Shown here piece after piece: positions 53,615-62,824 of a stretch of DNA of 64,000 bases. The notes beneath the pieces were generated by a model. It searched no databases. It was not told the DNA's origin and saw only the letters and a list, made by a program, of their open reading frames with translations. Each line of letters starts with the position of its first letter. Positions within the stretch are counted from its first letter, which is position 1. The position numbers were made by a program, and so were the translations under genes. Location of the stretch: NCBI RefSeq assembly GCF_000375485.1, contig NZ_AQXE01000007.1:111020-175019 (forward strand). The letters are read 5' to 3'. This DNA is from Desulfovibrio oxyclinae DSM 11498 (lineage in GTDB: Bacteria > Desulfobacterota > Desulfovibrionia > Desulfovibrionales > Desulfovibrionaceae).

Positions 53615-55005
53615 CCAATGACAGCACCATACTCGACGAACGGCGGGCGCAGGTCTTCCGCAGCGGAAGCGGGGATATCGACATCGCCTGCAACCGGCAG
53701 TCGTTGGCCGGAGCGGTCAGCCAGCGCGCCTGCGTCTTCTGCGGGTCCCGAGTGGTGCTCTATCCCATCGCCGATGCATTGCATCTGGTGCACGGTCCGG
53801 TGGGATGCGCCGCCTACACCTGGGATATCCGCGGCGCGCTTTCCAGCGGTCCGGAGCTGCATCGCCTGAGCTTCACCACCGACCTGCGGGAAAAGGACAT
53901 CATCTTCGGCGGCGAACCCAAGCTGGAAGCCGCGCTGCTGGAGCTGATCGAACGCAATAAGCCCAAAGCCGCGTTCGTCTATTCCACCTGCATCGTCGGC
54001 CTGATCGGCGACGACATGGAGGCCGTCTGCCGGCGCGTGGAGGAAAAGACGGGCATCCCGGTGCTGCCGGTGCAGTCCGAGGGCTTCAAGGGCAGCAAGC
54101 GCGAAGGCTACCTTGCGGCCTGCAAGGCCATGTTCCGGCTGGTGGGAACCGCCGACATCTCGGATGTCCCCGAGCTGTCAGTCAATATTTTCGGCGACTT
54201 CAACATCGCCGGTGAAACGTGGATCATCAAGGACTATCTGGAGCGCATGGGCCTGACCGTGGTGGCAAGCGTCACCGGCGACGGCAGGGTGGACGACATC
54301 CGCCGCATCCACGGCGCATCGCTGAATATGGTCCAATGTTCGGGCGCGACCCTCGATCTGGCCAAGATGATCGAAGAGAAGTTCGGCAAGCCGCACTGTC
54401 GCGTCTCGTGGCTGGGCATCGAGGACATGGCCGAGTCGCTTTACAAGGTCGCGGAACATTTCGCGCACCTTGATCCCGGCATCATGGAACGCACCGCCGA
54501 TCTGGTTCGCAGCGAACTGGGAAAGATCATGCCGGGGCTGGCGCGCTACCGCGCCGATCTGGAAGGCAAGAAGGCCGCGGTCTACGTGGGCGGCGCGTTC
54601 AAGGCTTTTTCGCTCATCAAGTCCTTCCGGCACCTCGGTATGGAGGTGGCCGTGGTCGGCTCCCAGACAGGCACCAAGGAAGATTACGCGGAACTGGCGG
54701 AGGTTACCGATCCCGGAACCATCATCGTGGACGACGCAAACCCGCTGGAACTGCAGGAATTCATCAAGGAAAAGGACGTGGACGTCTTCGTGGGCGGCGT
54801 CAAGGAACGCCCCATCGCCTTCAAGCTCGGCGTTGGATTCTGTGATCATAACCACGAACGGAAGATACCGCTTGAAGGCTTCGAAGGTATGTTGAACTTC
54901 GCCAGAGAAGTGCACGCCTCGGCCATGAGCCCGGTCTGGAATTTCGTCCCGCGCCGGGAAGCGCGGCACCGCGATGTCGGAAAGGAGTGCGGCCATGACG
55001 AATAA
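53611..55005 (+). CDS. nifE: FeMo-cofactor scaffold protein NifE
   Basis: A 464-residue protein that with NifN forms the NifEN scaffold where NifB-cofactor becomes FeMo-cofactor. NifDK-like Cys sites: R-A-C-V-F-C-G, H-G-P-V-G-C-A-A-Y, Y-S-T-C-I-V-G-L-I-G-D-D, then S-E-G-F-K-G-S-K. The cofactor-His equivalent region is replaced, as expected in NifE. The start overlaps the GNAT stop, and the end overlaps nifN. Confidence 0.95.
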   Translation: MTNDSTILDERRAQVFRSGSGDIDIACNRQSLAGAVSQRACVFCGSRVVLYPIADALHLVHGPVGCAAYTWDIRGALSSGPELHRLSFTTDLREKDIIFGGEPKLEAALLELIERNKPKAAFVYSTCIVGLIGDDMEAVCRRVEEKTGIPVLPVQSEGFKGSKREGYLAACKAMFRLVGTADISDVPELSVNIFGDFNIAGETWIIKDYLERMGLTVVASVTGDGRVDDIRRIHGASLNMVQCSGATLDLAKMIEEKFGKPHCRVSWLGIEDMAESLYKVAEHFAHLDPGIMERTADLVRSELGKIMPGLARYRADLEGKKAAVYVGGAFKAFSLIKSFRHLGMEVAVVGSQTGTKEDYAELAEVTDPGTIIVDDANPLELQEFIKEKDVDVFVGGVKERPIAFKLGVGFCDHNHERKIPLEGFEGMLNFAREVHASAMSPVWNFVPRREARHRDVGKECGHDE

Positions 55006-56359
55006 TCCCGCTGCAAAGAACGCCGTTTCCACAACCAACGCGTGCAAGCTGTGTACGCCACTGGGTGCCAGCCTCGCCTTCAAGGGCGTGGAGGGGGCGG
55101 TGCCGTTCCTGCACGGATCGCAGGGCTGCGCCACCTACATGCGTCGCTACATCATATCCCACTTCCGCGAGCCTATCGACATCGCGTCCTCGGCGCTCGG
55201 TGAGAAGCAGGCGGTGTACGGCGGCGGCCCGAATCTGAAGAAGGGCATTCTCAACGTCATGAAGAAGTATTCGCCCAGCCTCGTGGGCGTGGCCTCCACC
55301 TGTCTCACCGAAACCATCGGCGACGACATGGGCCTGATTCTTCACGAATTCCGCGAAGAGTTCTCCGATCTGGACCTGCCCGAAGTGGTGCACGTGTCCA
55401 CCCCGAGCTATCAGGGCACCCACTCCGATGGGTTCCACCGAGCCGTGCACGCCCTGACCGATCAGCTAGCCGACCCGGAAGCGGAGAAGAATGAGCGCAT
55501 CGCCCTTTTCCCGGGCATGGTCTCGCCCGCGGAGATTCGGCTGCTCAAGGACATATTCCGAGAGTACGGGCTGACACCGACAGTACTGCCGGACATTTCC
55601 GACACCCTCGACGGCCCTGCGCTGGAGGACTACGAGCCAGTGGCTTCCGGCGGAACTCCGGTGGCCGACATCAAGGCTCTGCCCGGTGCGGCCGCGTCCG
55701 TGGAGTTCGGCAGCTGTCTGCCGAGGGAATCCGGGGGTACCTGTCTGGAAAAACGTTTCGGCGTCCTGAATACGCGCCTGCCTATCCCGCTGGGAGTTCG
55801 TGCCTGCGACGATTTCTACGATGCCCTTGCCGAGCTTTCCGGCAGTTGCATTCCACGCCGTTACGAGCAGGAGCGCGGACGACTGGTGGACGCCTACGTG
55901 GACGGCCACAAGTATGTCTTCGGCAAGCGGGCCGTCGTTTACGGCGAGGAAAACCTCGTGGTGGCGCTGACCGCGTTTCTGGCGGAGATCGGCGTGCAGC
56001 CCGTGCTGGTGGGTACCGGCGCCGAGGGCAAACGCCTCGCCGAAGCCGTGGAAAGCGCGTGCGGCGATCTGCTTCGGGAGCAGCCTCTGGTGCGCGAGGG
56101 CGTGGACTTTCACGACATCGCGGAAGAGGCCGAGGCCCTGACCCCTGAACTGGTGCTCGGCAACTCCAAGGGGCAGCGTTACGCAAGGGCATGGAACGCG
56201 CCGCTTATTCGCGCAGGGTTCCCCATTCACGACCGTTTCGGCGGCCAGCGTCTGAAGGGAATCGGTTACGAGGGAACGCAGGAACTTTTCGACCGCATCG
56301 TCAACGCCCTGATCGACAAAAAGCAGTCCGACAGCCCCATCGGCTGGGGATATATCTAG
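54995..56359 (+). CDS. nifN: FeMo-cofactor scaffold protein NifN
   Basis: A 454-residue beta-type partner of NifE. Early motif N-A-C-K-L-C-T-P-L-G-A, then H-G-S-Q-G-C-A-T-Y and V-A-S-T-C-L-T-E-T-I-G-D-D. The ATG at 54995 is preferred over 54974 because AAGGAG is 8 bases ahead of it. It overlaps nifE by 11 bases. Confidence 0.95.
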   Translation: MTNNPAAKNAVSTTNACKLCTPLGASLAFKGVEGAVPFLHGSQGCATYMRRYIISHFREPIDIASSALGEKQAVYGGGPNLKKGILNVMKKYSPSLVGVASTCLTETIGDDMGLILHEFREEFSDLDLPEVVHVSTPSYQGTHSDGFHRAVHALTDQLADPEAEKNERIALFPGMVSPAEIRLLKDIFREYGLTPTVLPDISDTLDGPALEDYEPVASGGTPVADIKALPGAAASVEFGSCLPRESGGTCLEKRFGVLNTRLPIPLGVRACDDFYDALAELSGSCIPRRYEQERGRLVDAYVDGHKYVFGKRAVVYGEENLVVALTAFLAEIGVQPVLVGTGAEGKRLAEAVESACGDLLREQPLVREGVDFHDIAEEAEALTPELVLGNSKGQRYARAWNAPLIRAGFPIHDRFGGQRLKGIGYEGTQELFDRIVNALIDKKQSDSPIGWGYI

Positions 56360-56369
56360 GAGATCCGCC

Positions 56370-57638
56370 ATGAGTACGAAAAAGCACCCCTGTTTCGACA
56401 AGTCTTCCATCGGTGAATGCGGCAGAGTTCATCTTCCGGTGGCTCCCAAGTGCAACATCAAATGCAACTACTGCGATCGCAAGCACGACTGCGTGAACGA
56501 ATCGCGCCCCGGCGTGACCTCGGCGGTGCTCAAGCCGCATCAGGCCCTTGAGTATCTGCACAAGGTCATGGAGGCCGCGCCGAGCACCACCGTGGTCGGC
56601 ATCGCGGGGCCGGGCGATCCCATGGCCAATCCTGCGGAGACGCTGGAGACCATGCGGCTGGTAAAGAAGCATTATCCGGACATGCTGTTCTGTCTGTCCT
56701 CCAACGGATTGGGAATGCCGCCGTATCTGGACCGCCTCAAGGAGTTGGGGGTGACCCACGCCACCATCACCGTCAACGCGGTGGACCCGGACATTGCCGA
56801 GCGCATCTACGCTTGGGCCCGCGACGGCAAGGTCATCTACCGCAAGAAGGACGCCGCAAGGATTCTCATCGAACGCCAGCTCGAATCCGTCAAGGGGCTG
56901 GTGGAGCGCGGCATCACCGTGAAGGTCAACACCATCGTTATTCCCGGATACAACGATCATCATGTGGAAGAAGTGGCCAAGGTTGTCGGCGCACTCGGTG
57001 CGACCCTGCAGAACTGCATCCCGGTGTATCCCAACAGGGAAACGCCGTTTGCGGACGTGGAGGAGCCGTCGCACGCCATGGTCAGTGAGCTTCGAAGGAC
57101 GGCAGGCGAGCATGTGGAGCAGATGACGCACTGCAAGCGTTGCCGCGCCGATGCCGTGGGGCTGCTTGAAGCGGATCGGTCCGGGGAATTCGCGGATACG
57201 CTGGGAGCCTGCTCGCGGCTGCTTCCCAGCAATGAAGATGAGGACCGTCCCTACGTCGCCATCGCCAGCCGTGAAGGGATGCTGGTGAACATGCATCTCG
57301 GCGAGGCGCGTTCGTTTCAGATTTGGGGTCGCGCCTCCGATGACGCCGGATTCGTCAAGATAGAGGATCGTCCCGCGCCGCCCATGGGCGGCGGACCCAA
57401 GCGCTGGGAAGCACTGGCCGGAACGCTGAAGGACTGTCGCGCAGTGCTCGCGGCGGCCATGGGCGATACGCCCAGGATGCTTCTGGAGGAAAACGGCCTT
57501 CCCGCGCATGCGGTAACCGGGTTCATTGCCGACAACCTCGCCGCCCTCTACCGGACCGGCGACCTGAGTGCCTTTGCCGCCCGTCGGGGTGGCGGATGCG
57601 GCACGGGCTGCTCAGGCGGAGGCGGCGGGTGCGGATAG
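56370..57638 (+). CDS. nifB: NifB radical SAM enzyme fused to a NifX-like domain
   Basis: A 422-residue fusion. The first about 290 residues are radical SAM NifB, which builds the 8Fe-9S-C NifB-cofactor precursor: G-R-V-H-L-P-V-A-P-K-C-N-I-K-C-N-Y-C holds the SAM-cluster cysteines. From about 300 a NifX/NafY-like cofactor-binding domain follows (A-I-A-S-R-E-G ... N-M-H-L-G-E-A). The end is a Gly/Cys tail with C-G-T-G-C near the stop, unusual and possibly metal-binding. It is the last gene of the operon, before a strong terminator. Confidence 0.95.
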   Translation: MSTKKHPCFDKSSIGECGRVHLPVAPKCNIKCNYCDRKHDCVNESRPGVTSAVLKPHQALEYLHKVMEAAPSTTVVGIAGPGDPMANPAETLETMRLVKKHYPDMLFCLSSNGLGMPPYLDRLKELGVTHATITVNAVDPDIAERIYAWARDGKVIYRKKDAARILIERQLESVKGLVERGITVKVNTIVIPGYNDHHVEEVAKVVGALGATLQNCIPVYPNRETPFADVEEPSHAMVSELRRTAGEHVEQMTHCKRCRADAVGLLEADRSGEFADTLGACSRLLPSNEDEDRPYVAIASREGMLVNMHLGEARSFQIWGRASDDAGFVKIEDRPAPPMGGGPKRWEALAGTLKDCRAVLAAAMGDTPRMLLEENGLPAHAVTGFIADNLAALYRTGDLSAFAARRGGGCGTGCSGGGGGCG

Positions 57639-57685
57639 ACGTGACACCCCGACATGTTGCCCATAGTGGGCGCACCTCCCCCAAA

Positions 57686-57724
57686 GGCCCCGGTCAATGC
57701 GTTCAGACCGGGGCCGTTTTATTT
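57686..57724 (+). terminator. strong intrinsic terminator of the nif operon
   Basis: GGCCCCGGTC and GACCGGGGCC form a perfect 10-bp stem with a 10-base loop, then GTTTTATTT. It lies 48 bases after nifB and separates it from the convergent nifA. Confidence 0.9.
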
Positions 57725-57752
57725 GGGGTGAGGGTGGAGTCGGGTGAGGAAA

Positions 57753-59351
57753 TTATTTGTGACGCCGCAGTTCGGCGCGGCCTTCGGCGATCATGGACTC
57801 CAGACCGTACTTGTGCACGCGGTATCCCATCTGCCGGGGCGTGATGCCGAGTTCTTCGGCCGCACGATACTGTATCCAGTCCGCACGCCTGAGCGCCGCG
57901 ATGACTTCGTTGCGCTCCATATCCGCAAGGGAGCCCATGCCGCCGCAATGCTCGGCATGGACGGGTGATGCGTGGAGGTCCGGTTCTGGAACCGGCACAG
58001 GTTCCGGGGCGTGCGTCGCGGGCGTGAGAAAGCTTCGGATGAAGTCGTGATCCAGCCGTTCCTGATCGGCCATGATGACGAGCCGTTCGATGAGGTTTTC
58101 CATCTCCCGCACGTTTCCGGGCCAGTCGTATTCCGTGAGCAGGTTCAGGGCTCGAGGTGTGAGCGACAGAGTGCGCCCGTAGTCTTCTTCTGCCTTCTTG
58201 ATGAAGTGGGAGAGCAGGCCGGGAACGTCTTCCTTGCGTTCACGCAGGGGCGGCACCGTCATGGGGAACACGCTCAGGCGGTAGAACAGGTCGGGCCGGA
58301 AGTTGCCCTGAGCCGCAAGCTGTTCAAGGTCGCGGTTGGTGGCGGTGACGATGCGCACGTCCACGGAGCGCGTCCGGCTGGAGCCGAGGCGCTCGAACTC
58401 CTTTTCCTGCAACACGCGCAGCAGTTTCGCCTGCACGGGCATGGCCAGCTCGCCGATCTCGTCCAGAAATATGGTGCCGCCGCATGCTTCCTCAAAGCGG
58501 CCGGGGCGCGTGTTGGCCGCGCCGGTGAAGGCCCCTTTTTCGTAGCCGAACAGTTCGCTCTCCAGCAGGTTTTCCGGGATGGAAGCGCAGTTGACCTTGA
58601 TGAACGGATATGATTTGCGGTCGGAAAGCTCGTGGATGATCCGTGCGATCAGTGTTTTGCCCACCCCGGATTCCCCCAGTAAAAGCACGGTGGCGCGGGT
58701 CGGAGCCACGCGTTCCAGCTGGCGCTGGACTTCCTGCATGGCGTGGGAACGGCCGACAATGTACGGTCCCTTGTTCTCGCGTGAGAGCTGACTGCGAAGC
58801 TGCACGTTTTCGGCCCGCAGCACTTCCTCGCGCTTCTTCACCTTCTCGTTGAGGCTGATGAACTGGGCGATGAGCGTTGCCACCACCGAAAGAAATTCCA
58901 TGTCCTCACCGAAATCCACGTCATCCGTGAACAGCCGGTCCACGTTCAGCACGCCGATGGGCGACCCGCCGAGGAGGATGGGAACCCCGAGAAAGGAAAG
59001 GGTGTTCTTCTGCACGGCGCGCGTTCCGGTCTTGTCCAGAAAAAGCGGCTCGCGGCTGACGTCCGGCACATAGTAGGGTTGCGCCGTCTGGAAGATCCGT
59101 CCGGTGACGCCTTCGTCCAGACGATAGACGCCGCGCCGTTCTTCTTCCGGACGCAGGCCGTATGACGCGCTGATGTTCAGCAGGCCGGTATGCTGGTCGA
59201 GCAGCGTCACCGTGGCGCGTTGCATGGCGAGCTTTTCGGAAAGAATGCGCAGGATGTCACCCAGGGTCCGTTCCAGATCAAGGGCGCGATCGATCACTTG
59301 ACAGATAGCCAGAAGAGCGGAGAGTTTCAGTTTTCGGATGGGGGTATGCAT
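57753..59351 (-). CDS. nifA: sigma-54-dependent nif activator NifA
   Basis: A 532-residue enhancer-binding protein. The N-terminal GAF domain (about 25-170) senses an unknown signal. The AAA+ domain (about 215-450) has Walker [10 protein letters not shown], the sigma-54 contact G-A-F-T-G-A, and Walker [11 protein letters not shown] Fis-type HTH ([15 protein letters not shown]) ends it. The linker (P-rich, one Cys) lacks the paired C-x4-C of oxygen-sensitive NifA. It is the likely activator of both sigma-54 promoters here. The start at 59351 lies in a palindrome. AGGGG is 6 bases before. Confidence 0.92.
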   Translation of the reverse strand: MHTPIRKLKLSALLAICQVIDRALDLERTLGDILRILSEKLAMQRATVTLLDQHTGLLNISASYGLRPEEERRGVYRLDEGVTGRIFQTAQPYYVPDVSREPLFLDKTGTRAVQKNTLSFLGVPILLGGSPIGVLNVDRLFTDDVDFGEDMEFLSVVATLIAQFISLNEKVKKREEVLRAENVQLRSQLSRENKGPYIVGRSHAMQEVQRQLERVAPTRATVLLLGESGVGKTLIARIIHELSDRKSYPFIKVNCASIPENLLESELFGYEKGAFTGAANTRPGRFEEACGGTIFLDEIGELAMPVQAKLLRVLQEKEFERLGSSRTRSVDVRIVTATNRDLEQLAAQGNFRPDLFYRLSVFPMTVPPLRERKEDVPGLLSHFIKKAEEDYGRTLSLTPRALNLLTEYDWPGNVREMENLIERLVIMADQERLDHDFIRSFLTPATHAPEPVPVPEPDLHASPVHAEHCGGMGSLADMERNEVIAALRRADWIQYRAAEELGITPRQMGYRVHKYGLESMIAEGRAELRRHK

Positions 59352-59356
59352 ACCCC
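59341..59356. repeat. 16-bp perfect palindrome over the nifA start codon
   Basis: GGGGTATGCATACCCC is its own reverse complement and contains the nifA ATG and ribosome binding site on the minus strand. It could be an operator for a symmetric regulator, or the message could fold to hide the start. Confidence 0.55.
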
Positions 59357-59495
59357 TGTACGAGCAGGATAGATGCCAAAGCAACTATTTAAAAAGTGTT
59401 TTATTGCAGTTTCTTGCGAGGTATGGGCTTTGGTTGGGTTTAACGTATTTGTGAATTTTCGAGAGTGGTTGAACAAAATGGTGAGTTCTTAGGGG

Positions 59496-59537
59496 GCTCT
59501 GTATCCCGGAGTCGGGGGCGACTCCGGGATACAGAGC
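59496..59537 (-). terminator. 19-bp perfect hairpin after the HPP gene
   Basis: GCTCTGTATCCCGGAGTCG (59496-59514) and its exact complement (59519-59537) flank a GGGG loop, 2 bases after the HPP-family stop on the minus strand. No T run follows in either direction, so it may be an attenuator, protein site or unusual terminator separating the HPP gene from nifA. Confidence 0.5.
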
Positions 59538-59539
59538 GT

Positions 59540-60082
59540 CTAGGTGATCTCTTCCGCAGGGCAGACGGGACGTGGATAAACGCGGCCCGGTGCCATGCGG
59601 TTCACGGCAAGTGCCACCAGCAGCATCAGCAGGGCGCCGGTGCCTACGGGGAAAAGGGCATAGAGGTATCCGAGCTTATGGATCTGCGGACCGCCGATAA
59701 CCGCGATGAGCGCGGTGGCGCCGCCGGGCGGGTGGAGCGTGTCCGTGAATTGCATCAGGGCAATGGCCGTTGCCACGGCTGCTGGGGCCGCTATCCACAT
59801 CTGGCCGCCGAAAAGCTGCATGGCGGCGACGCCAACCACTGCGGAAAGGATGTGTCCGCCGATGAGGTTGCGCGGCTGGGCCAGCGGGCTGTCCACAGCA
59901 CCATAGATGAGCACGGCCGAGGCCCCGAAGGATCCGATGATGAGCGTCAGCCCCGTGCCTTTGAGCAGGAAGCCGGTGATGAATGAAACCGAGGCGATGC
60001 CTGCGAATGCGCCGATCCATGACCAGATAATCTGTGTTTTGCAGGTGGCGTTTCTGCCCTTGATGAGCGAGCGTGAGATCAT
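59540..60082 (-). CDS. HPP-family membrane protein
   Basis: A 180-residue protein with five or six membrane helices and the family signature H-P-P-G-G-A-T-A-L (T-L-H-P-P-G-G-A-T-A-L-I-A-V). A plant chloroplast HPP protein is a nitrite transporter, so a nitrogen link is possible but unproven in bacteria. S-F-G-A-S-A-V-L and N-L-I-G-G-H are also conserved. The start at 60082 has AAGGAGG ahead (12 bases). An FNR-like box lies 75 bases upstream. Confidence 0.82.
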   Translation of the reverse strand: MISRSLIKGRNATCKTQIIWSWIGAFAGIASVSFITGFLLKGTGLTLIIGSFGASAVLIYGAVDSPLAQPRNLIGGHILSAVVGVAAMQLFGGQMWIAAPAAVATAIALMQFTDTLHPPGGATALIAVIGGPQIHKLGYLYALFPVGTGALLMLLVALAVNRMAPGRVYPRPVCPAEEIT

Positions 60083-60156
60083 ACGGTGCGTGCCTCCTTG
60101 AGAAAACAGCTGTCTTTCATGAAGAGAAACAATACCCCATGAGCCGGACTGTTTCT

Positions 60157-60170
60157 TTGATACAGGTCAA
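60157..60170. promoter_or_regulatory. FNR/CRP-type palindrome upstream of the HPP gene
   Basis: TTGATACAGGTCAA matches the FNR box TTGAT-N4-ATCAA at 9 of 10 positions. It lies 75 bases upstream of the HPP start. A redox regulator of the FNR or HcpR type may act here. Confidence 0.35.
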
Positions 60171-60229
60171 CTGTCCGGCATTTCATGCGGTTGCCGTTTC
60201 GGGCAGACGGTGCTGGCGCTGGAGGGGTG

Positions 60230-61342
60230 CTACAGGCGGCAGCAGGGTTGCTCGCGGCAGGCGTCCTCGCGGGTCATGACCACCTGCCAGAGCTGCATAT
60301 CGCGGGCGCGGAAAGCGCCTGCGCATGATTGCAGATAGTACTCCCACATGCGCTTGAACCGTTCACTGTACTCGTCGGCGAGCTCCGGCCAGTTCTGCTG
60401 GAAGTTTTCATTCCAGTTCATGAGCGTCGTGTCGTAGTGCGGGCCGAAGTTGTGCCAGTCCTCGATGACGAACAGGCCCTCGGCGCTGCGGCCGATCTGC
60501 GCCGCGCTCGGAAGCATGCCGTTTGGGAATATGTAGCGGGAAATCCACGGATCGCAATCAGTGCAGGATTCGTTGCCGCCGATGGTGTGCAGCAGAAATA
60601 TGCCCTGCGGCTTGAGACAGCTGTGAGCCGCGCGCATGAAACTGCGGTAGTTGCGATATCCCACGTGCTCGAACATGCCCACGGAAACGATCTTGTCGTA
60701 TTCGCCCTCAATGTCGCGGTAATCCATTTCGGCAAAATGAACGGGGAGGTCCTTGCAGAAGTCGGCAGCAAAGGCCAGCTGCTCGCGCGAAATGTTGACG
60801 GCCGTGACCTCGCAGTCGTGGTTTTCCGCAAGGTACCGCGCGAGACCGCCCCAGCCGCACCCGATGTCGAGTACGGAGTCGCCCGGTTTGATGTTCAGCT
60901 TGCCCGCAATTATGGCGAGCTTGTTTCGCTGGGCCTCGTTCAGGTCGTCCGTACCCTCGAAGTAGCCACAACTGTATTGCAGGTAGTCGTCGAGAAAAGA
61001 GAGAAAAAGGTCGTTGCCCAGGTCGTAATGCTGCTCCGCTACAATACGGCTTCGCAGTTTGGACTGAAGATTCAGGATTATTCCCGGGAGCATTCGCAGC
61101 AGGTGTCTGGGACTTCCCGTGACCTTTTCATGCAGGCGGGCCGCGAGCAGCCGCTTGATCATCTTGTCGATGCGCGGACAGTCCCACCAGCCGTCCATGT
61201 AAGATTCGCCAAGACCGAGGTTCTTATCGCGCCAAATGCGGGCGTACCACCTGTCGTCATACACCCGGATGTCCCAGGGTCTCTCACCGTTGATGGAAAT
61301 GTCGGCCGACTCCATTAGTTCCCGGATGGTTTTGGCAATCAC
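60230..61342 (-). CDS. cfa: cyclopropane-fatty-acyl-phospholipid synthase
   Basis: A 370-residue enzyme that methylenates unsaturated phospholipid acyl chains with SAM. Substrate-binding N-terminal part (F/Y-D-D-R-W-Y-A-R-I-W), then H-Y-D-L-G-N-D-L-F, the SAM motif V-L-D-I-G-C-G-W-G-G-L, and M-F-E-H-V-G-Y-R-N-Y. The GTG start at 61342 has AGGAGG 9 bases upstream. The tail C-R-E-Q-P-C-C-R-L is Cys-rich, unlike most family members. Confidence 0.9.
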   Translation of the reverse strand: MIAKTIRELMESADISINGERPWDIRVYDDRWYARIWRDKNLGLGESYMDGWWDCPRIDKMIKRLLAARLHEKVTGSPRHLLRMLPGIILNLQSKLRSRIVAEQHYDLGNDLFLSFLDDYLQYSCGYFEGTDDLNEAQRNKLAIIAGKLNIKPGDSVLDIGCGWGGLARYLAENHDCEVTAVNISREQLAFAADFCKDLPVHFAEMDYRDIEGEYDKIVSVGMFEHVGYRNYRSFMRAAHSCLKPQGIFLLHTIGGNESCTDCDPWISRYIFPNGMLPSAAQIGRSAEGLFVIEDWHNFGPHYDTTLMNWNENFQQNWPELADEYSERFKRMWEYYLQSCAGAFRARDMQLWQVVMTREDACREQPCCRL

Positions 61343-61729
61343 GACTCAAGTCCTCCTTTCGTCCGGAACAGAGCCAAAACGTGAGCCGCTCATAAGACTC
61401 CTTAGGCTCCATGGACGAGTCTTGGTCGGTTAGGGGAAAGGGTATTTTTCAAGATTTAACAAAAATTGACATTGATGCAACCTGCTTCAGTCGTTTTCAC
61501 TGCACTGTGAAACTTCAGCGTGGCAGGAAATGTGTGGTTTGCGAATTCCATGGCGGTGAGAAAACGGAAAATCGCTTCAGTGGGCAATGCCCGGACATGA
61601 TTGTCTTTCGTGCCCTCATGGAAGGGATGGGGGCGTACAGCGCCTTGCCAAGCCGTGCCGTTTGTGCAACTTTTCGCTCAGGAGCCGGGCACGGCGGCTA
61701 CCGATTTTCATCCATTGCATGGGGGGAGC
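61343..61729 (+). other. 387-bp intergenic stretch before the BMP lipoprotein gene
   Basis: No convincing gene. A TTGACA occurs at 61466-61471 but without a good -10 at 17 bases. Open frames crossing into the BMP gene are shadow frames. It carries the shared upstream region of the divergent cfa and BMP genes. Confidence 0.4.
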
Positions 61730-62824
61730 ATGGTGAGAGCGTCCAGCGGGAAAACAATTCGGGAAAAAACAGCATTTATACGATCTTTTTGTCGCCTTAT
61801 TGCGCTTTGCGTAATGCTTGTGCTTCCTCTCGGATGTGCTGAAGGGCCTTCTGAGAAGCGGGAGCAGAAGAGCAGCATCGCTGAAGAGCGCGGCGTGCTG
61901 TTCGGAATGTATCTGGATGCCAGCGGTCTCGGTGACAGGGGCTTTCTCGACATGCAGTATCAGGGGCTGGTGCGCGGTTGCCAGAAACACGATGCGCGTT
62001 TCGTCATCGAACAGCGTGAGAGTGATGACGGAGTGGAAGAAGCGCTCGGGAGTCTGGAGCATCTGGTGGCACAGGGGTGTCGCGCCGTATTCTGCACCAG
62101 TCTGGTCATGCGGGAAGCCATGCAGATTGCCGCAAGAAATCACCCGGACGTTCTGTTCGTGCTCATGGATACCCGACTGGAGGACTATCTGCCGAATACC
62201 GCCTCGGTCACGTTTCGTACCGGAGAGGCGTCGTACCTTGCGGGATACATAGCCGCCCACATGAGCGACAGTATCGGCATCATAGGCGGCACCGACGTGG
62301 TCCCGGTTCGGGAGTTCGTTGTCGGTTTTCGTGAGGGAATCCGGGCCGCGAGTGAGCAGACGGCCATCCATGAGCGCTACATCGACGATGTGGACGCAAC
62401 AGGGATCGTATGGAACAACCCGTCGGCAGCCGCAGGCATTGCCAGAGCCATGTCGGAAACGCATGGCGTGGATCTCTTCTTTCCGGTGGCCGGCGCTTCG
62501 GCGCTGGGCGTATTCAACTACATCGAAACGACGGACAAGCTCGCAATTGGCGTGGACTCGGATCAGGATTATCTGGCCAAGGGTCAGATAATCACGAGCG
62601 TCATCAAGCGCATGGATGTGGCGGTGGAAGACCTCGTGGGCGAAATCTCGGCAGGGCGTTTCGAAAATCGCGACTATGCCTTCGACCTGTCCAGCGGCGG
62701 GGTGGCTCTGAGCCCAATGCATCACACCCGTCACATGCTTCCAGACGGCCTGCATGACGAGGTGGACTCGCTCAGGAAGAAGATAATCGACGGCACCATT
62801 CAGGTCCCCACGGCATACAGGTGA
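61730..62824 (+). CDS. BMP/PnrA-family lipoprotein (periplasmic ligand-binding)
   Basis: A 364-residue lipoprotein. The signal peptide ends with lipobox L-P-L-G-C, with the lipidated Cys at residue 36. The mature part is a BMP-type two-lobe domain: G-M-Y-L-D-A-S-G-L-G-D-R-G-F, G-I-I-G-G, F-F-P-V-A-G-A-S-A-L-G and A-I-G-V-D-S-D-Q-D-Y, which bind nucleosides or other small ligands. No permease or ATPase gene follows; instead it overlaps a histidine kinase gene. GGGGGAG precedes the ATG at 61730. Confidence 0.85.
   Translation: MVRASSGKTIREKTAFIRSFCRLIALCVMLVLPLGCAEGPSEKREQKSSIAEERGVLFGMYLDASGLGDRGFLDMQYQGLVRGCQKHDARFVIEQRESDDGVEEALGSLEHLVAQGCRAVFCTSLVMREAMQIAARNHPDVLFVLMDTRLEDYLPNTASVTFRTGEASYLAGYIAAHMSDSIGIIGGTDVVPVREFVVGFREGIRAASEQTAIHERYIDDVDATGIVWNNPSAAAGIARAMSETHGVDLFFPVAGASALGVFNYIETTDKLAIGVDSDQDYLAKGQIITSVIKRMDVAVEDLVGEISAGRFENRDYAFDLSSGGVALSPMHHTRHMLPDGLHDEVDSLRKKIIDGTIQVPTAYR

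Noticed and set aside
61466..61471. TTGACA as a promoter for the BMP-kinase operon
   Set aside because: No acceptable -10 hexamer occurs 15-19 bases downstream.
61411..61842. 143-codon open frame overlapping the BMP lipoprotein start
   Set aside because: Out of frame with the lipoprotein signal sequence and without a family match; the lipoprotein frame is clearly real.
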